Below, piece by piece: positions 1 to 9,290 of a stretch of DNA of 64,000 bases. Under the pieces are notes generated by a model. The model was not told the origin of the DNA. It made no database searches and saw only the letters and a list, made by a program, of their open reading frames with translations. Both the position numbers and the translations under genes were made by a program. The number at the start of each line of letters is the position of its first letter. Position 1 is the first letter of the stretch. Source of the stretch: Polyangium jinanense (GTDB lineage Bacteria; Myxococcota; Polyangia; Polyangiales; Polyangiaceae); the NCBI RefSeq assembly GCF_028435365.1, contig NZ_JAGTJJ010000015.1:62001-126000 (forward strand). The letters are read 5' to 3'.

Positions 1-219
1 GGTCCGATCGTCGTTCGGCGCGAGGAACGTGGCGAGGCCGATCTCCTCGCCGACGAGGTCGGCGCAGGAGCCGGTGCCCTCCACGAGCGAATATTTCGCG
101 ATGAACGACCCGTGCCCGACGACGCACTGGATCGGGGGCTGCGAGCACGACGCGCCGCCGAACGAGGCCAGGCCGAGGCCGAGGGCCGCGGCAACGAGGA
201 AGGAATGACGTTTCTTCAT
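1..219 (-). CDS. Partial small secreted lipoprotein, unknown function
   Basis: Only the first 73 codons are inside the window; the gene runs off the left edge. The N-terminus (MKKRHSFLVAAALGLGLASF) is a basic stretch and a hydrophobic core followed by GGASC. That is a weak lipobox, with Gly rather than Leu at -3, so either a lipoprotein or an ordinary secreted protein is possible. The ATG at 219 is preceded by GAGGAGA at 7 nt, a good ribosome site that fixes the start. It begins 23 nt after the stop of the Oar-like receptor gene on the same strand, so the two are probably co-transcribed. I do not recognise a family in the visible part. Confidence 0.7.
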   Translation of the reverse strand, partial: MKKRHSFLVAAALGLGLASFGGASCSQPPIQCVVGHGSFIAKYSLVEGTGSCADLVGEEIGLATFLAPNDDRT

Positions 220-242
220 GGTTTGTCTCCTCGTCCGCACGT

Positions 243-3200
243 TCAGAAGGTCACCCGCGCATTGAAGCGGAACTGCCGCGGAAGCTGGAATCCGTTGGGG
301 TTCCCGAAATTGGGGTTCTTGTCGACGTCGCTGAAGGGCTGGCCGTCCCAGTACACGAGCTTGCCCTTCGCGGCCGGGAGGTCGTCCATGGAGCCCCCCT
401 CGATGGGGCGGACGTCGGCGAACGTGTAATTGGAATCGACGCCGGTCACGGCCTGGAAGTTGAAGATGTTGAAGATGTCGACGCCGAAGGTGATGGTCTG
501 GTCCTTGCCGAGCTGGAAGCCGGCCGTGACGTTCGTGTCGATCGAATGGACCCAGGGCGTTCTGCCGCCCTCGCCGCGCGGCAAGATGAAGACCTCGCCC
601 GTGAGGTATTGCGGGTGCGCGCCGAGGACGTTGATGGGCGTGCCCGAGCGGGCGGTGTAGCTGCCGCCGACGCTGATCGAGATGTTGCCGGGCAAAATGA
701 ACTCCTTGGCGCCGAAGACCTTGATGGAATGGGTGCGGTCGCCGGGGAGCGGGCCCTCGCGGTTCGGCAGGAGCGAGATGAGGTCGAAGTCCGAGTTGAT
801 GTTCGGATCGAGCTGCTGGGTCTCGGGCCGGAAGAGGCCGGCGAGGTTGCCGCGAAGGTAGGACGCGGTGTAGCTCGCCTGCGCGAGCCAGCGGTTCGCG
901 AACGCCTTCTCGAAGAAGATCATGAACGAGTCGTAATCGCGGACGGCCTCGGGGAAGTCCTTGGCGATGCCGTGGCCGGGATTGCCGATGAAGTACGTGT
1001 TCGCCTCGTCCCGGCTCATGTCCTCGACGGCATAGTTGAGCGATTGGTGCGTGTACGCGCCGCCGATCTTCGCGTTATCGAAGAGCTCATATTCGCCGCC
1101 GACGACGAGCTGGTCGGAGGATTGAGGCTTGATGTCCGGATCCACCGGGACACGGTCGGAGCCGGTGGCGCCGAATTTCCGGGTCGGATCGCTGTTTCCG
1201 GTGATCGTGATGAGATTGTTCGGGTCGTCGCAAGCCCCGTGGACCTGCGCGGGATCCCGCGGATTGCAGGCGTTGGAGCCGCGGAGGGAGTAGATGTTGA
1301 GCTCGCCCGGGAAGGAGCGGTCGACGAGGTTCAGGGTGATGGCCTGGTAAAACCGCGCGAAGTTGCCAAAGATCTTGGCGCGGCCCTGCTTGGTCGGATC
1401 CCAGATGACGCCGACGCGGGGCGACCACTGGTTCGGGAGCGTCATGCCAATGCGACCGTCATTGCCCGTGACGACCTGCGCGTCATAACGGACGCCGAGG
1501 TTCAGGGTGACGCGCTCGAGGATGCTCCAGCTATCCTGGACGAACCCGCCGATGGTATAGGAGCGCGAGGTGGTGGAGAACGAGTTCAGGAAGACGGCGC
1601 GGTCGGGGCCCTCGAGGAAGCCGAAGCGACGCGCGTCGAGGAACGTTGCGCCGTCCGAGCTCTCGCGGAACGCATTGCCGCCGCTGACGCCGCGGGCGCT
1701 CGTGTAATCGAGGGCCTCGAAATCGATGCCGGCCTTGACGATGTGCTGGCCGAGGAGGCTGCCGATGGCCGTGAAGATGGCGCGGCCCTGGATGCGGTTC
1801 TGCGTGGCCTGACGCATGATGCCGGGGCCGCCGGTGAAGTAGTTGACGACGGGGCAATAAAGCGCCGCGATCTCCTGGCTGCCGCCCGGCGCGCATGCTT
1901 CGCGCGCGGCCGCCGGGAGGGTTTCGAATTCGGTGATCGGATACCGCCCACCCGTGGACCTGCGCCACGCGACGTTCGGGATCCCGGCCATCGTACCCGG
2001 CGAGCCGATGTCGGAGACACCGCTGCCGTCGGCGGCGGCCTGGGTGAGCGAGCCGTAGACCCAGCCAATCGTGGTGTCGAGCAGATACTTCTTCTCGGCG
2101 AAGGACGAGGAGGTCTTCAGGACGACGTTGTTCGAGAAAGACTCGTTGATCCCGCCGAACGCCGCGTAAGGCCCCTGCAGGTTCGGCGCAGATCCGCCGG
2201 TCTGGAGGTTGAACGGATAATCGCCGTTGCCGCCCGAGGTCTGCGGGGCGCCGAAGACCGAGAGCGAGACGTTGTGGTCCTGATGGGCCTTCCACGTGAG
2301 CTTTCCGATGTACTGGTACGTCCGGCTCGTGGCATAGTAGGTTTTCTCCGTCCCGGGCAGGACCGAGGTCTGCTGGAACCCGGTTTCGGGATCACGGATC
2401 GGAATGGGGTTTCCCATGGAATCCTCGGCCGGCGTGCCGTCGGGATTCTCGACGTAGAGGAGCTTGTTCAGCGTGCGATCGAGGCGCGTCTTCTGGATCG
2501 CGAGGCTCGCGCCCGTGAAGAACCAGAGTTTGTCGCGCAGAATGGGGCCGCCGAACTCGAAGCCGATGTCCTGGATGGTCGCGAGGCTCGGGCTCGTCTG
2601 GATGGTGCTGCCCTCGCGAGGAATGCGGGTGCGCCGGCCCTCGAGGGCGCCGGGCGTGATGGCGCTGAAGAAGGAGCCGTGGAATTCGTTCGAGCCGCTC
2701 TTCGTGACGACATCCATGACGCCGCCGATCGAACGGCCATATTCGGGCAAATAGCCGGCCGTGATGACGTTGACCTCGCGGACGAACTCGCTGGAGAGAG
2801 GGGTGCCGAGGATGCCGAAGGCGGCGTCGTTGGCGGAGACGCCGTCGATCACGAAGGCGTTTTCCGGGGAGGTCGTGCCATTGACGGAGACGCCGTAGGT
2901 GTCGGTGAAGGTGCCGGGGGCGATGGTGGCGAGGCCCTCGAAGGAGCGGGTCGCGCCGCCCTTGCCGGTCGGAGGGTTCGTCGGGACGCGCCGGGTGAAC
3001 TCGGGGCCGACGCTGGTCTTGACGCCGGTCGTGTAATCGATGACGGGCACGGTGGCTTCCACGCGGATGTCGATGCCTGTTTCGAGGACCTCGGGGAGGA
3101 TCTGGATCTGGACGAGGGCCGTGCCGCCCGCGCGGAGCGTGAAGGGCTTGGAGGCATAAGGCCGGAAGTTCGTCCCGCCATCGGCGCGAATGACGTATCC

Positions 3201-3446
3201 GTCGCCGGGCGGCAGGCTCGGGAGGCGGTAATTGCCCGCCTTGTCGGTCACGGCGACCTCGTCGCCCTGGAGCGCGGGCGAGGTGGCCGTGACGAGGACG
3301 TCCGGCACCGGCTTGTTCGTCTCGGCGTTGATGACCTTGCCCTGAATGGTGGCACCGCCCTGCGCGAGCGCCTCGCTGCCGAAGCAGACGATCGCCGTGG
3401 CGAGGGCCGGCGCGCAGAGGAGATAAACTCGATTCGGCCGTCTCAC
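243..3446 (-). CDS. Oar-like TonB-dependent outer-membrane receptor
   Basis: About 1067 residues. A signal peptide ending in SEALAQ is followed by a carboxypeptidase-regulatory-like (CarboxypepD_reg) domain at roughly 30-115, a plug domain around residues 180-280 (VIDGVSANDAAFG, then SGSNEFHGSFF) and a long beta-barrel ending in RFNARVTF with the terminal Phe expected for barrel assembly. This architecture matches the Oar branch of TonB-dependent receptors. These work in the outer membrane as importers or, in Myxococcus, in protein secretion; the substrate is not visible here. I chose the GTG at 3446 over upstream codons because GGGAGGT lies just before it and the signal peptide then starts properly. 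The ribosome site is partly inside a strong hairpin (3455-3483). A small lipoprotein gene follows directly. Confidence 0.9.
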   Translation of the reverse strand: MRRPNRVYLLCAPALATAIVCFGSEALAQGGATIQGKVINAETNKPVPDVLVTATSPALQGDEVAVTDKAGNYRLPSLPPGDGYVIRADGGTNFRPYASKPFTLRAGGTALVQIQILPEVLETGIDIRVEATVPVIDYTTGVKTSVGPEFTRRVPTNPPTGKGGATRSFEGLATIAPGTFTDTYGVSVNGTTSPENAFVIDGVSANDAAFGILGTPLSSEFVREVNVITAGYLPEYGRSIGGVMDVVTKSGSNEFHGSFFSAITPGALEGRRTRIPREGSTIQTSPSLATIQDIGFEFGGPILRDKLWFFTGASLAIQKTRLDRTLNKLLYVENPDGTPAEDSMGNPIPIRDPETGFQQTSVLPGTEKTYYATSRTYQYIGKLTWKAHQDHNVSLSVFGAPQTSGGNGDYPFNLQTGGSAPNLQGPYAAFGGINESFSNNVVLKTSSSFAEKKYLLDTTIGWVYGSLTQAAADGSGVSDIGSPGTMAGIPNVAWRRSTGGRYPITEFETLPAAAREACAPGGSQEIAALYCPVVNYFTGGPGIMRQATQNRIQGRAIFTAIGSLLGQHIVKAGIDFEALDYTSARGVSGGNAFRESSDGATFLDARRFGFLEGPDRAVFLNSFSTTSRSYTIGGFVQDSWSILERVTLNLGVRYDAQVVTGNDGRIGMTLPNQWSPRVGVIWDPTKQGRAKIFGNFARFYQAITLNLVDRSFPGELNIYSLRGSNACNPRDPAQVHGACDDPNNLITITGNSDPTRKFGATGSDRVPVDPDIKPQSSDQLVVGGEYELFDNAKIGGAYTHQSLNYAVEDMSRDEANTYFIGNPGHGIAKDFPEAVRDYDSFMIFFEKAFANRWLAQASYTASYLRGNLAGLFRPETQQLDPNINSDFDLISLLPNREGPLPGDRTHSIKVFGAKEFILPGNISISVGGSYTARSGTPINVLGAHPQYLTGEVFILPRGEGGRTPWVHSIDTNVTAGFQLGKDQTITFGVDIFNIFNFQAVTGVDSNYTFADVRPIEGGSMDDLPAAKGKLVYWDGQPFSDVDKNPNFGNPNGFQLPRQFRFNARVTF

Positions 3447-3454
3447 GTGGACCT

Positions 3455-3483
3455 CCCTCGAGCCCGCCCCGCGGGCTCGAGGG
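3455..3483 (-). promoter_or_regulatory. Hairpin overlapping the ribosome site of the Oar-like gene
   Basis: A perfect 12-bp inverted repeat, CCCTCGAGCCCG and its complement, with a 5-nt loop. On the mRNA its 3' arm ends in CGAGGG, which runs straight into AGGTCCAC and the GTG start at 3446, so half of the GGGAGGT ribosome site is paired. The structure is seen directly. That it limits translation is inference. Confidence 0.55.
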
Positions 3484-3534
3484 TCCGAAGAGCAGCGACC
3501 GTGCCACGAGGGCGCGGGGGCGATCCTCGCGAGG

Positions 3535-3634
3535 TATATAAGGAGGTCCGGAGCGGGGCCGGTTTCACGGCGCGCGATCTGCGCAAGGGGCGCTTGCACA
3601 AATCGCGCAAGCCAATTCGATCAGGTTGCGCAAG
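3535..3634 (-). promoter_or_regulatory. Possible promoter and repeated sites upstream of the Oar-like gene
   Basis: Read on the minus strand, the AT-rich TTATATA (3535-3541) is the only plausible -10 element in this GC-rich gap. I see no convincing -35. Upstream of it the heptamer CTTGCGC occurs three times in the same orientation (3628-3634, 3605-3611, 3581-3587), spaced 23 and 24 bp, about two helical turns. That looks like a set of activator sites near -55, -79 and -102. Confidence 0.35.
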
Positions 3635-3657
3635 CAGCCCCGCAGGGCTTGCCGTCG

Positions 3658-4755
3658 TCAGGGGCAGGACGACTCGTGCGGGATGGCCTTGCAGGCGTCG
3701 GTCGTGGCGTCGCAGATGTCCTCGGTGCAGTCGATGCCGTCGTTGCAGATGACCGGCGAGCCTGCCGTGCAGCCCTGGAATGGGTCGCAGATCTCGGCGC
3801 CGTTGCAAAACACGTCGTCGTCGCAGACGTAGTCCTGCGCGTAATGGACGCAGACGCCGCCCGGGTCGTAGCAGAGGTCGTAGGTGCAGGCGATGCCGTC
3901 GTCGCAATCGGCATTCGCGGCGCAAGGCAGGGCCGCGGTGCAGCCGCCGACCGCGGCGATGCAGAGCTCACCGGAGGCACACGCGGCATCGATGGGGGTG
4001 AAGATGCAGGCATCGAACGACTCGGAACAGGCGTCGTTCGTGCAGGAGATCCCGTCGTTGCAGTCGATCGGGGCGGAGGACAGGCAGCCGAGGATGGCGT
4101 TGCAAGTCTCCACGCCGTCGCAGTGGATCTTGTTGTCGCAGAGGGAGTCGACGGGCGTGTGGCCGCAAGCGTCGGTCGCTTCGTCGCAGGTATCCAGGGT
4201 GCAATCGACACCGTCGTCGCAGGGTTTGGAGTTGCCGACGCAGCCAGCCGAGGGGTTGCAGACCTCGGCGCCGTCGCAATATTTGCCGTTGTCGCACTTC
4301 CCGCTGTCCGGCGTATGCTTGCATTGGCCGACGTCGCATTCGTCGGTCGTGCAGTCGATGTCGTCGTCGCAGTCGAGATCGATCATGCAGCCGGCTGCGG
4401 CGCTGCCGAAGCCGCCGCCCCCCGTGGGATCGATTCCGCCGGCGCCGCCGCTTCCGCCTCCGCCGCTGCTTCCGCTGCCGCCTCCGCCGGCGTTTACGCT
4501 GCCGCCTTCGCCGCCGCTTCCGCTTCCACCTTCCCCGCCGGTGCTGTCTGCGCCGCTCCCGATCGTCGCGCCTCCGGCGCCGCCCATTCCACCTGGGCCG
4601 CCGGCCCCCACGGTCGCGGCGCCGATGCTCCCTTGGGGACTCGTGGCGCCCTCCGAGCCGATCCGTTGCTCGATCGTATCCGAGCTACTACACGCGGCGA
4701 GCGCTCCCCATGCCACGAGCACGGCACCCGCCACGAATGCTCGATTCGTGTTCAT
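3658..4755 (-). CDS. Surface lipoprotein with Gly-rich linker and Cys-rich repeats
   Basis: 365 residues. A lipoprotein signal ends in the lipobox LAAC. Residues about 35-120 are almost pure Gly/Ser/Ala, a flexible linker. From residue 122 comes a Cys-rich array: five copies of a C(D/N)DxIxCTxDxC motif (for example CDDGVDCTLDTCD) alternate with a second module of the form xxCDGxExCNxxxGC, one of which is degenerate. Such stalks are common in predicted myxobacterial surface proteins; the alternating Cys spacing suggests disulphide-bonded mini-domains outside the cell. The gene lies upstream of the Oar-like receptor on the same strand, separated by 211 bp that hold the receptor's own control region. 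The start has a run of eight G before CCTTAA rather than a classical Shine-Dalgarno. Function unknown. Confidence 0.8.
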   Translation of the reverse strand: MNTNRAFVAGAVLVAWGALAACSSSDTIEQRIGSEGATSPQGSIGAATVGAGGPGGMGGAGGATIGSGADSTGGEGGSGSGGEGGSVNAGGGGSGSSGGGGSGGAGGIDPTGGGGFGSAAAGCMIDLDCDDDIDCTTDECDVGQCKHTPDSGKCDNGKYCDGAEVCNPSAGCVGNSKPCDDGVDCTLDTCDEATDACGHTPVDSLCDNKIHCDGVETCNAILGCLSSAPIDCNDGISCTNDACSESFDACIFTPIDAACASGELCIAAVGGCTAALPCAANADCDDGIACTYDLCYDPGGVCVHYAQDYVCDDDVFCNGAEICDPFQGCTAGSPVICNDGIDCTEDICDATTDACKAIPHESSCP

Positions 4756-4930
4756 TTAAGGCCCCCCCCGGAAAACAAGCCAGGTGTTCCGGGGATGAGT
4801 CTGACCCGTAAAAAATGGAAACTCCACGCAGGATCCGGGCGATTTCTCGGATTTTCCGGCGTTTTGTACGTCCCCGAAAAACGTATCTTCGTCCGGACCA
4901 CGTCTCCGTGCGTCGCGGCCGGAGGCGGGA

Positions 4931-6337
4931 TCAGCCGGGAACGGAAACAGGGGCGCGGGGGCGCCGGACCCAGTGCACGACGAGGGGCAAGGTCGCGAGA
5001 AGAAGGCCGACGAAAATGTCCTGGAGCCAGGGCGAACGGAGGCCGAGCGCCTTCGGGCCAAGCTTGCCGGCGAGGGCGCCGAGGAGGCCAAACGTGAGGG
5101 AGACGAGGGCGACACGCGGAGGAATGGGCGCGTCGACGAAGAGGCCCACGCAAAGGATCGGCAAGAGCGAGGCGCCAAGGAGGGCGCCCGCGAGGGTCGA
5201 GAGCGAGACGATGTCGCCGAGAGGGCGGAAGGAGAGCGCGAAGACGAGGGTCGCAACGAGAAAGAGAATCACGCGGGTGCGGCGCTCGCTCGGCTCCCGT
5301 CGGGCGAGCGGGGCGACGACGTGCTTTTCGAGGCACGAGGCGACGATGAGCAAGGCGGAGTCGAGCGACGACATCGAGGCCGCGAGGAGCGCGACGAGAA
5401 AGACGGGGCCAAAGGCGGCGCCGAGGAGGCCACGCTCGAAGACGAGCCGCGGGACGACCTCGTCGACGTCACGGACAAGAGGCACGAGCGAGCGCGCGAG
5501 GTAACCGACGGGGAAAAGGCAGGCGAGTACGAGGGCGAGCAGGAGCGGCGCGAAATGCCGGAAGCGGCGGGCCTGCGCGGCGTCGCCGAAGGCATAAAAG
5601 ACCATGACCTGCTTGGGGTCGGCGACGAGTTTGACCGCGCCCGACAAACCCACCGCGACGAGCTGCGCGATCGAAAGGGGGCGGAGCGGCGGAGGCGCGG
5701 GCGCGGCAGGATCGGGCGTGGCGGAGACGACCGCGACGAAGAGCAGGACCGCGCCGGCGAGGAGGACGACCGATTGCACGACGTCCGTGAGCACGTCCGC
5801 CCAGAGGCCGCCGAGCAGGCAATAGACGATCGTGACGAGATACACGACGAGCAGCGCCGCGGAATACGAGAGGCCAAGGCCCGATGCGACGACGAGGGCC
5901 GTGCCTCGCAAGACGGCGAGGACGTAGAGGAGCGTCGTGACGACGACGATCCACTGGACGAAGACCGCGAGGGGGCGAGATCCGAAGCGGCGTTCGAAGA
6001 AATCGGGCAGGGTGAGGGCGCCGTTCGTCCGGGCAAACTCGGCGAAACGAGGGGCGAAGAGGTGGAAGGAGAGCGCGCAGGCGACGACGAGGAAGCCGGC
6101 GACGACACACCAGCCGAGCCCGACCTCGTGGCTCTTGCCCGCATGCCCGACGAAGGAGTTCGAGCTGACGAAGTTCGCCATGAAGGAGAGGGCGAGCATC
6201 CACGCGGGGATCTTGCCGCCGCCCGTGACGTAGTCGGAAAAGCCCTTGGATCGCCGGGTGACGTAGGCGCCGGCGAGGATGAGCGCGAGGAGGTAGCCAG
6301 CGACGACAAAGAGGGTGACGAGGCGATCGGGGCTCAA
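4931..6337 (-). CDS. Sodium:solute symporter family transporter
   Basis: 468 residues with about 12-13 hydrophobic segments and the SSF-family opening: a first membrane helix followed by FSDYVTGGGKIPAW and FMANFVSSNSFVGHAG. Members couple Na+ entry to uptake of sugars, amino acids, carboxylates or similar solutes at the inner membrane; the substrate cannot be read from the sequence. The start ATG is 11 nt after the stop of the upstream Ser/Thr kinase gene on the same strand, so the two are almost certainly one operon. No solute-specific enzymes lie nearby to suggest a substrate. Confidence 0.88.
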   Translation of the reverse strand: MSPDRLVTLFVVAGYLLALILAGAYVTRRSKGFSDYVTGGGKIPAWMLALSFMANFVSSNSFVGHAGKSHEVGLGWCVVAGFLVVACALSFHLFAPRFAEFARTNGALTLPDFFERRFGSRPLAVFVQWIVVVTTLLYVLAVLRGTALVVASGLGLSYSAALLVVYLVTIVYCLLGGLWADVLTDVVQSVVLLAGAVLLFVAVVSATPDPAAPAPPPLRPLSIAQLVAVGLSGAVKLVADPKQVMVFYAFGDAAQARRFRHFAPLLLALVLACLFPVGYLARSLVPLVRDVDEVVPRLVFERGLLGAAFGPVFLVALLAASMSSLDSALLIVASCLEKHVVAPLARREPSERRTRVILFLVATLVFALSFRPLGDIVSLSTLAGALLGASLLPILCVGLFVDAPIPPRVALVSLTFGLLGALAGKLGPKALGLRSPWLQDIFVGLLLATLPLVVHWVRRPRAPVSVPG

Positions 6338-6348
6338 CGAAGAAGATC

Positions 6349-7911
<1,563 letters not shown>

Positions 7912-7982
7912 GCGCTAGGCGTCCTCGGGTGACTCACCATCCTAGTCAATTCCGAGGCCAAACGAAAGCGGGGCGCGGCCGC

Positions 7983-8011
7983 TTGGCGGTCGCCTTCGGC
8001 CGAGGTAGGTT
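7983..8011 (+). promoter_or_regulatory. Promoter of cyaY, probably giving a leaderless mRNA
   Basis: TTGGCG (7983-7988), a 17-bp spacer and TAGGTT (8006-8011). The ATG of cyaY begins six bases after the -10 box, exactly where transcription should start, and there is no ribosome site between them. Confidence 0.5.
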
Positions 8012-8017
8012 CGACCC

Positions 8018-8353
8018 ATGAGCACCGAGGGGATCTCGGAACGGGACTTCGAACGCGCCGCGGACGACACGCTGCGCAAGCTCGAGCGGGCGCTCGGCGA
8101 CCTGGACGGGATCGAGGTGGATCTGCAGATGGGGGTCCTCACGGTCGAGTTCCAGGACGGAACCCGGTACGTCATCAACAGCCACCGCGCGGCGCGGCAA
8201 ATCTGGATGGCCGCCGAACGCAACGCCTGGCACTTCGACCCGCGCACGGGCGGCGCGAGCTGGAACGCCTCGAAGGACGGCGCAGAGCTCTGGGCGACCG
8301 TACAAGCCGTGCTCTCGCGCAAGCTCGGCAGGACGATCGAGCTCACCCCCTGA
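8018..8353 (+). CDS. cyaY: Frataxin-like iron donor protein CyaY
   Basis: 111 residues, the usual CyaY length. It has the frataxin pattern: an acidic first helix (SERDFERAADDTLRKLERAL), the beta strands around VDLQMGVLTVEF, a YVINSHRAARQIWMA segment and the WHFDP strand. CyaY/frataxin binds iron through the acidic face and modulates the IscS cysteine desulphurase during Fe-S cluster assembly in the cytoplasm. No isc genes are nearby. It is divergent from the kinase gene and lies 16 nt upstream of a secreted protease gene, so those two may share a transcript. The promoter places transcription start on the ATG. Confidence 0.9.
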   Translation: MSTEGISERDFERAADDTLRKLERALGDLDGIEVDLQMGVLTVEFQDGTRYVINSHRAARQIWMAAERNAWHFDPRTGGASWNASKDGAELWATVQAVLSRKLGRTIELTP

Positions 8354-8369
8354 GCGCGGAGGCCCTGGC

Positions 8370-9290
8370 ATGCGCTCGACGCCTCGCCTCGCCCTCGCAC
8401 TCGGGCTCGCGCTCGTGACGAGCGCGGCGTCCGAGGCCCACGCCTACTGTCGCGCCTCGACGTGCGCCGAGGGCCAGCTCTGCGGGCCCCCGCCCTGGGA
8501 CGATCCGGCCTGCAAGCCGCTGCTCTGGAAGCGGCCTTGCGTGGGCGTGAGCGTGCAGGTGGAAGGCTCGGAGGAGGTGCCGTACCCGCTGGCCCTGGCG
8601 GTCGTCGAGGAGTCGTTCCGGGCGTGGGAGGAGCCGGTCTGCGAGACGGCGCTGCCGGGGCCGCCGAACATCCACGTGCAGAACCTCGGGGCCGTCGCGT
8701 GTGATCGGGTCGAGTACAACTCGAAGGCGGGGAACGCGAACGTGGTCGTGTTCCGCGACGCGACGTGGACGCACCCGGATGGGCCGCACAACATCGCGCT
8801 GACGACGGTGACGTTCGACACGAAGACGGGCGAGATCTACGACGCGGACATGGAAGTCAACACGCACGGCTTCCCCTTCACGACGTCGGACAACCCCGAA
8901 GAGGTGCAGACCGATCTGCTCTCCGTGATGACGCACGAAGCCGGGCACTTCCTCGGGCTCGCGCACGCGGAGGACGCGAACGCGACGATGTGGCCGAACT
9001 ACACGTCGGGGAGCCTGTTGCCGCGCACGCTCGCGGCGGACGACATCGCGGCGATCTGCGAGGCGTATCCGCCCACGGGGGAGCCCGTCGACACGGCGCG
9101 CTGCAATCCCCTTCCCCGCCACGGCTTCTCGCCGGAATGCGCGGCGAAGCAGACGGAGGGCGATTGCAGCGTGCGCGGTGGAACCGGCGGCGGCGAGGCG
9201 GGGCACGCCGCATCGGCGCTCGCGCTCGTGGCACTCGGGTTCGTTGGAGCTCGAAGGATCAGAGCCCGAAGCGCACGCCGAGGCCGGTGA
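8370..9290 (+). CDS. Secreted matrixin-like zinc metalloprotease
   Basis: 306 residues. A signal peptide (to about EAHAY) is followed by a metzincin catalytic domain with the full HExxHxxGxxH zinc site, HEAGHFLGLAH (His189, Glu190, His193, His199), and a Met-turn-like ATMWPNY about ten residues later. This matches matrixin/M10-type peptidases that cut extracellular proteins. Many Cys in the N-terminal third suggest disulphides. The C-terminus is a Gly-rich spacer, one hydrophobic helix (ALALVALGFVGA) and Arg-rich RRIRARSARRGR. This has the layout of a MYXO-CTERM sorting tail, but I do not see the usual Cys within the motif. Its last 32 bp overlap the convergent gene at 9259. Confidence 0.82.
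   Translation: MRSTPRLALALGLALVTSAASEAHAYCRASTCAEGQLCGPPPWDDPACKPLLWKRPCVGVSVQVEGSEEVPYPLALAVVEESFRAWEEPVCETALPGPPNIHVQNLGAVACDRVEYNSKAGNANVVVFRDATWTHPDGPHNIALTTVTFDTKTGEIYDADMEVNTHGFPFTTSDNPEEVQTDLLSVMTHEAGHFLGLAHAEDANATMWPNYTSGSLLPRTLAADDIAAICEAYPPTGEPVDTARCNPLPRHGFSPECAAKQTEGDCSVRGGTGGGEAGHAASALALVALGFVGARRIRARSARRGR

Noticed and set aside
3577..3640. Sigma54 promoter (GG-N10-GC) near the CTTGCGC repeats
   Set aside because: No GG and GC pair at the required spacing could be aligned.
546..3752. 1068-codon plus-strand frame opposite the Oar-like receptor
   Set aside because: Antisense shadow with charge-rich, domain-free sequence; the minus strand gives a coherent signal peptide, plug and barrel.
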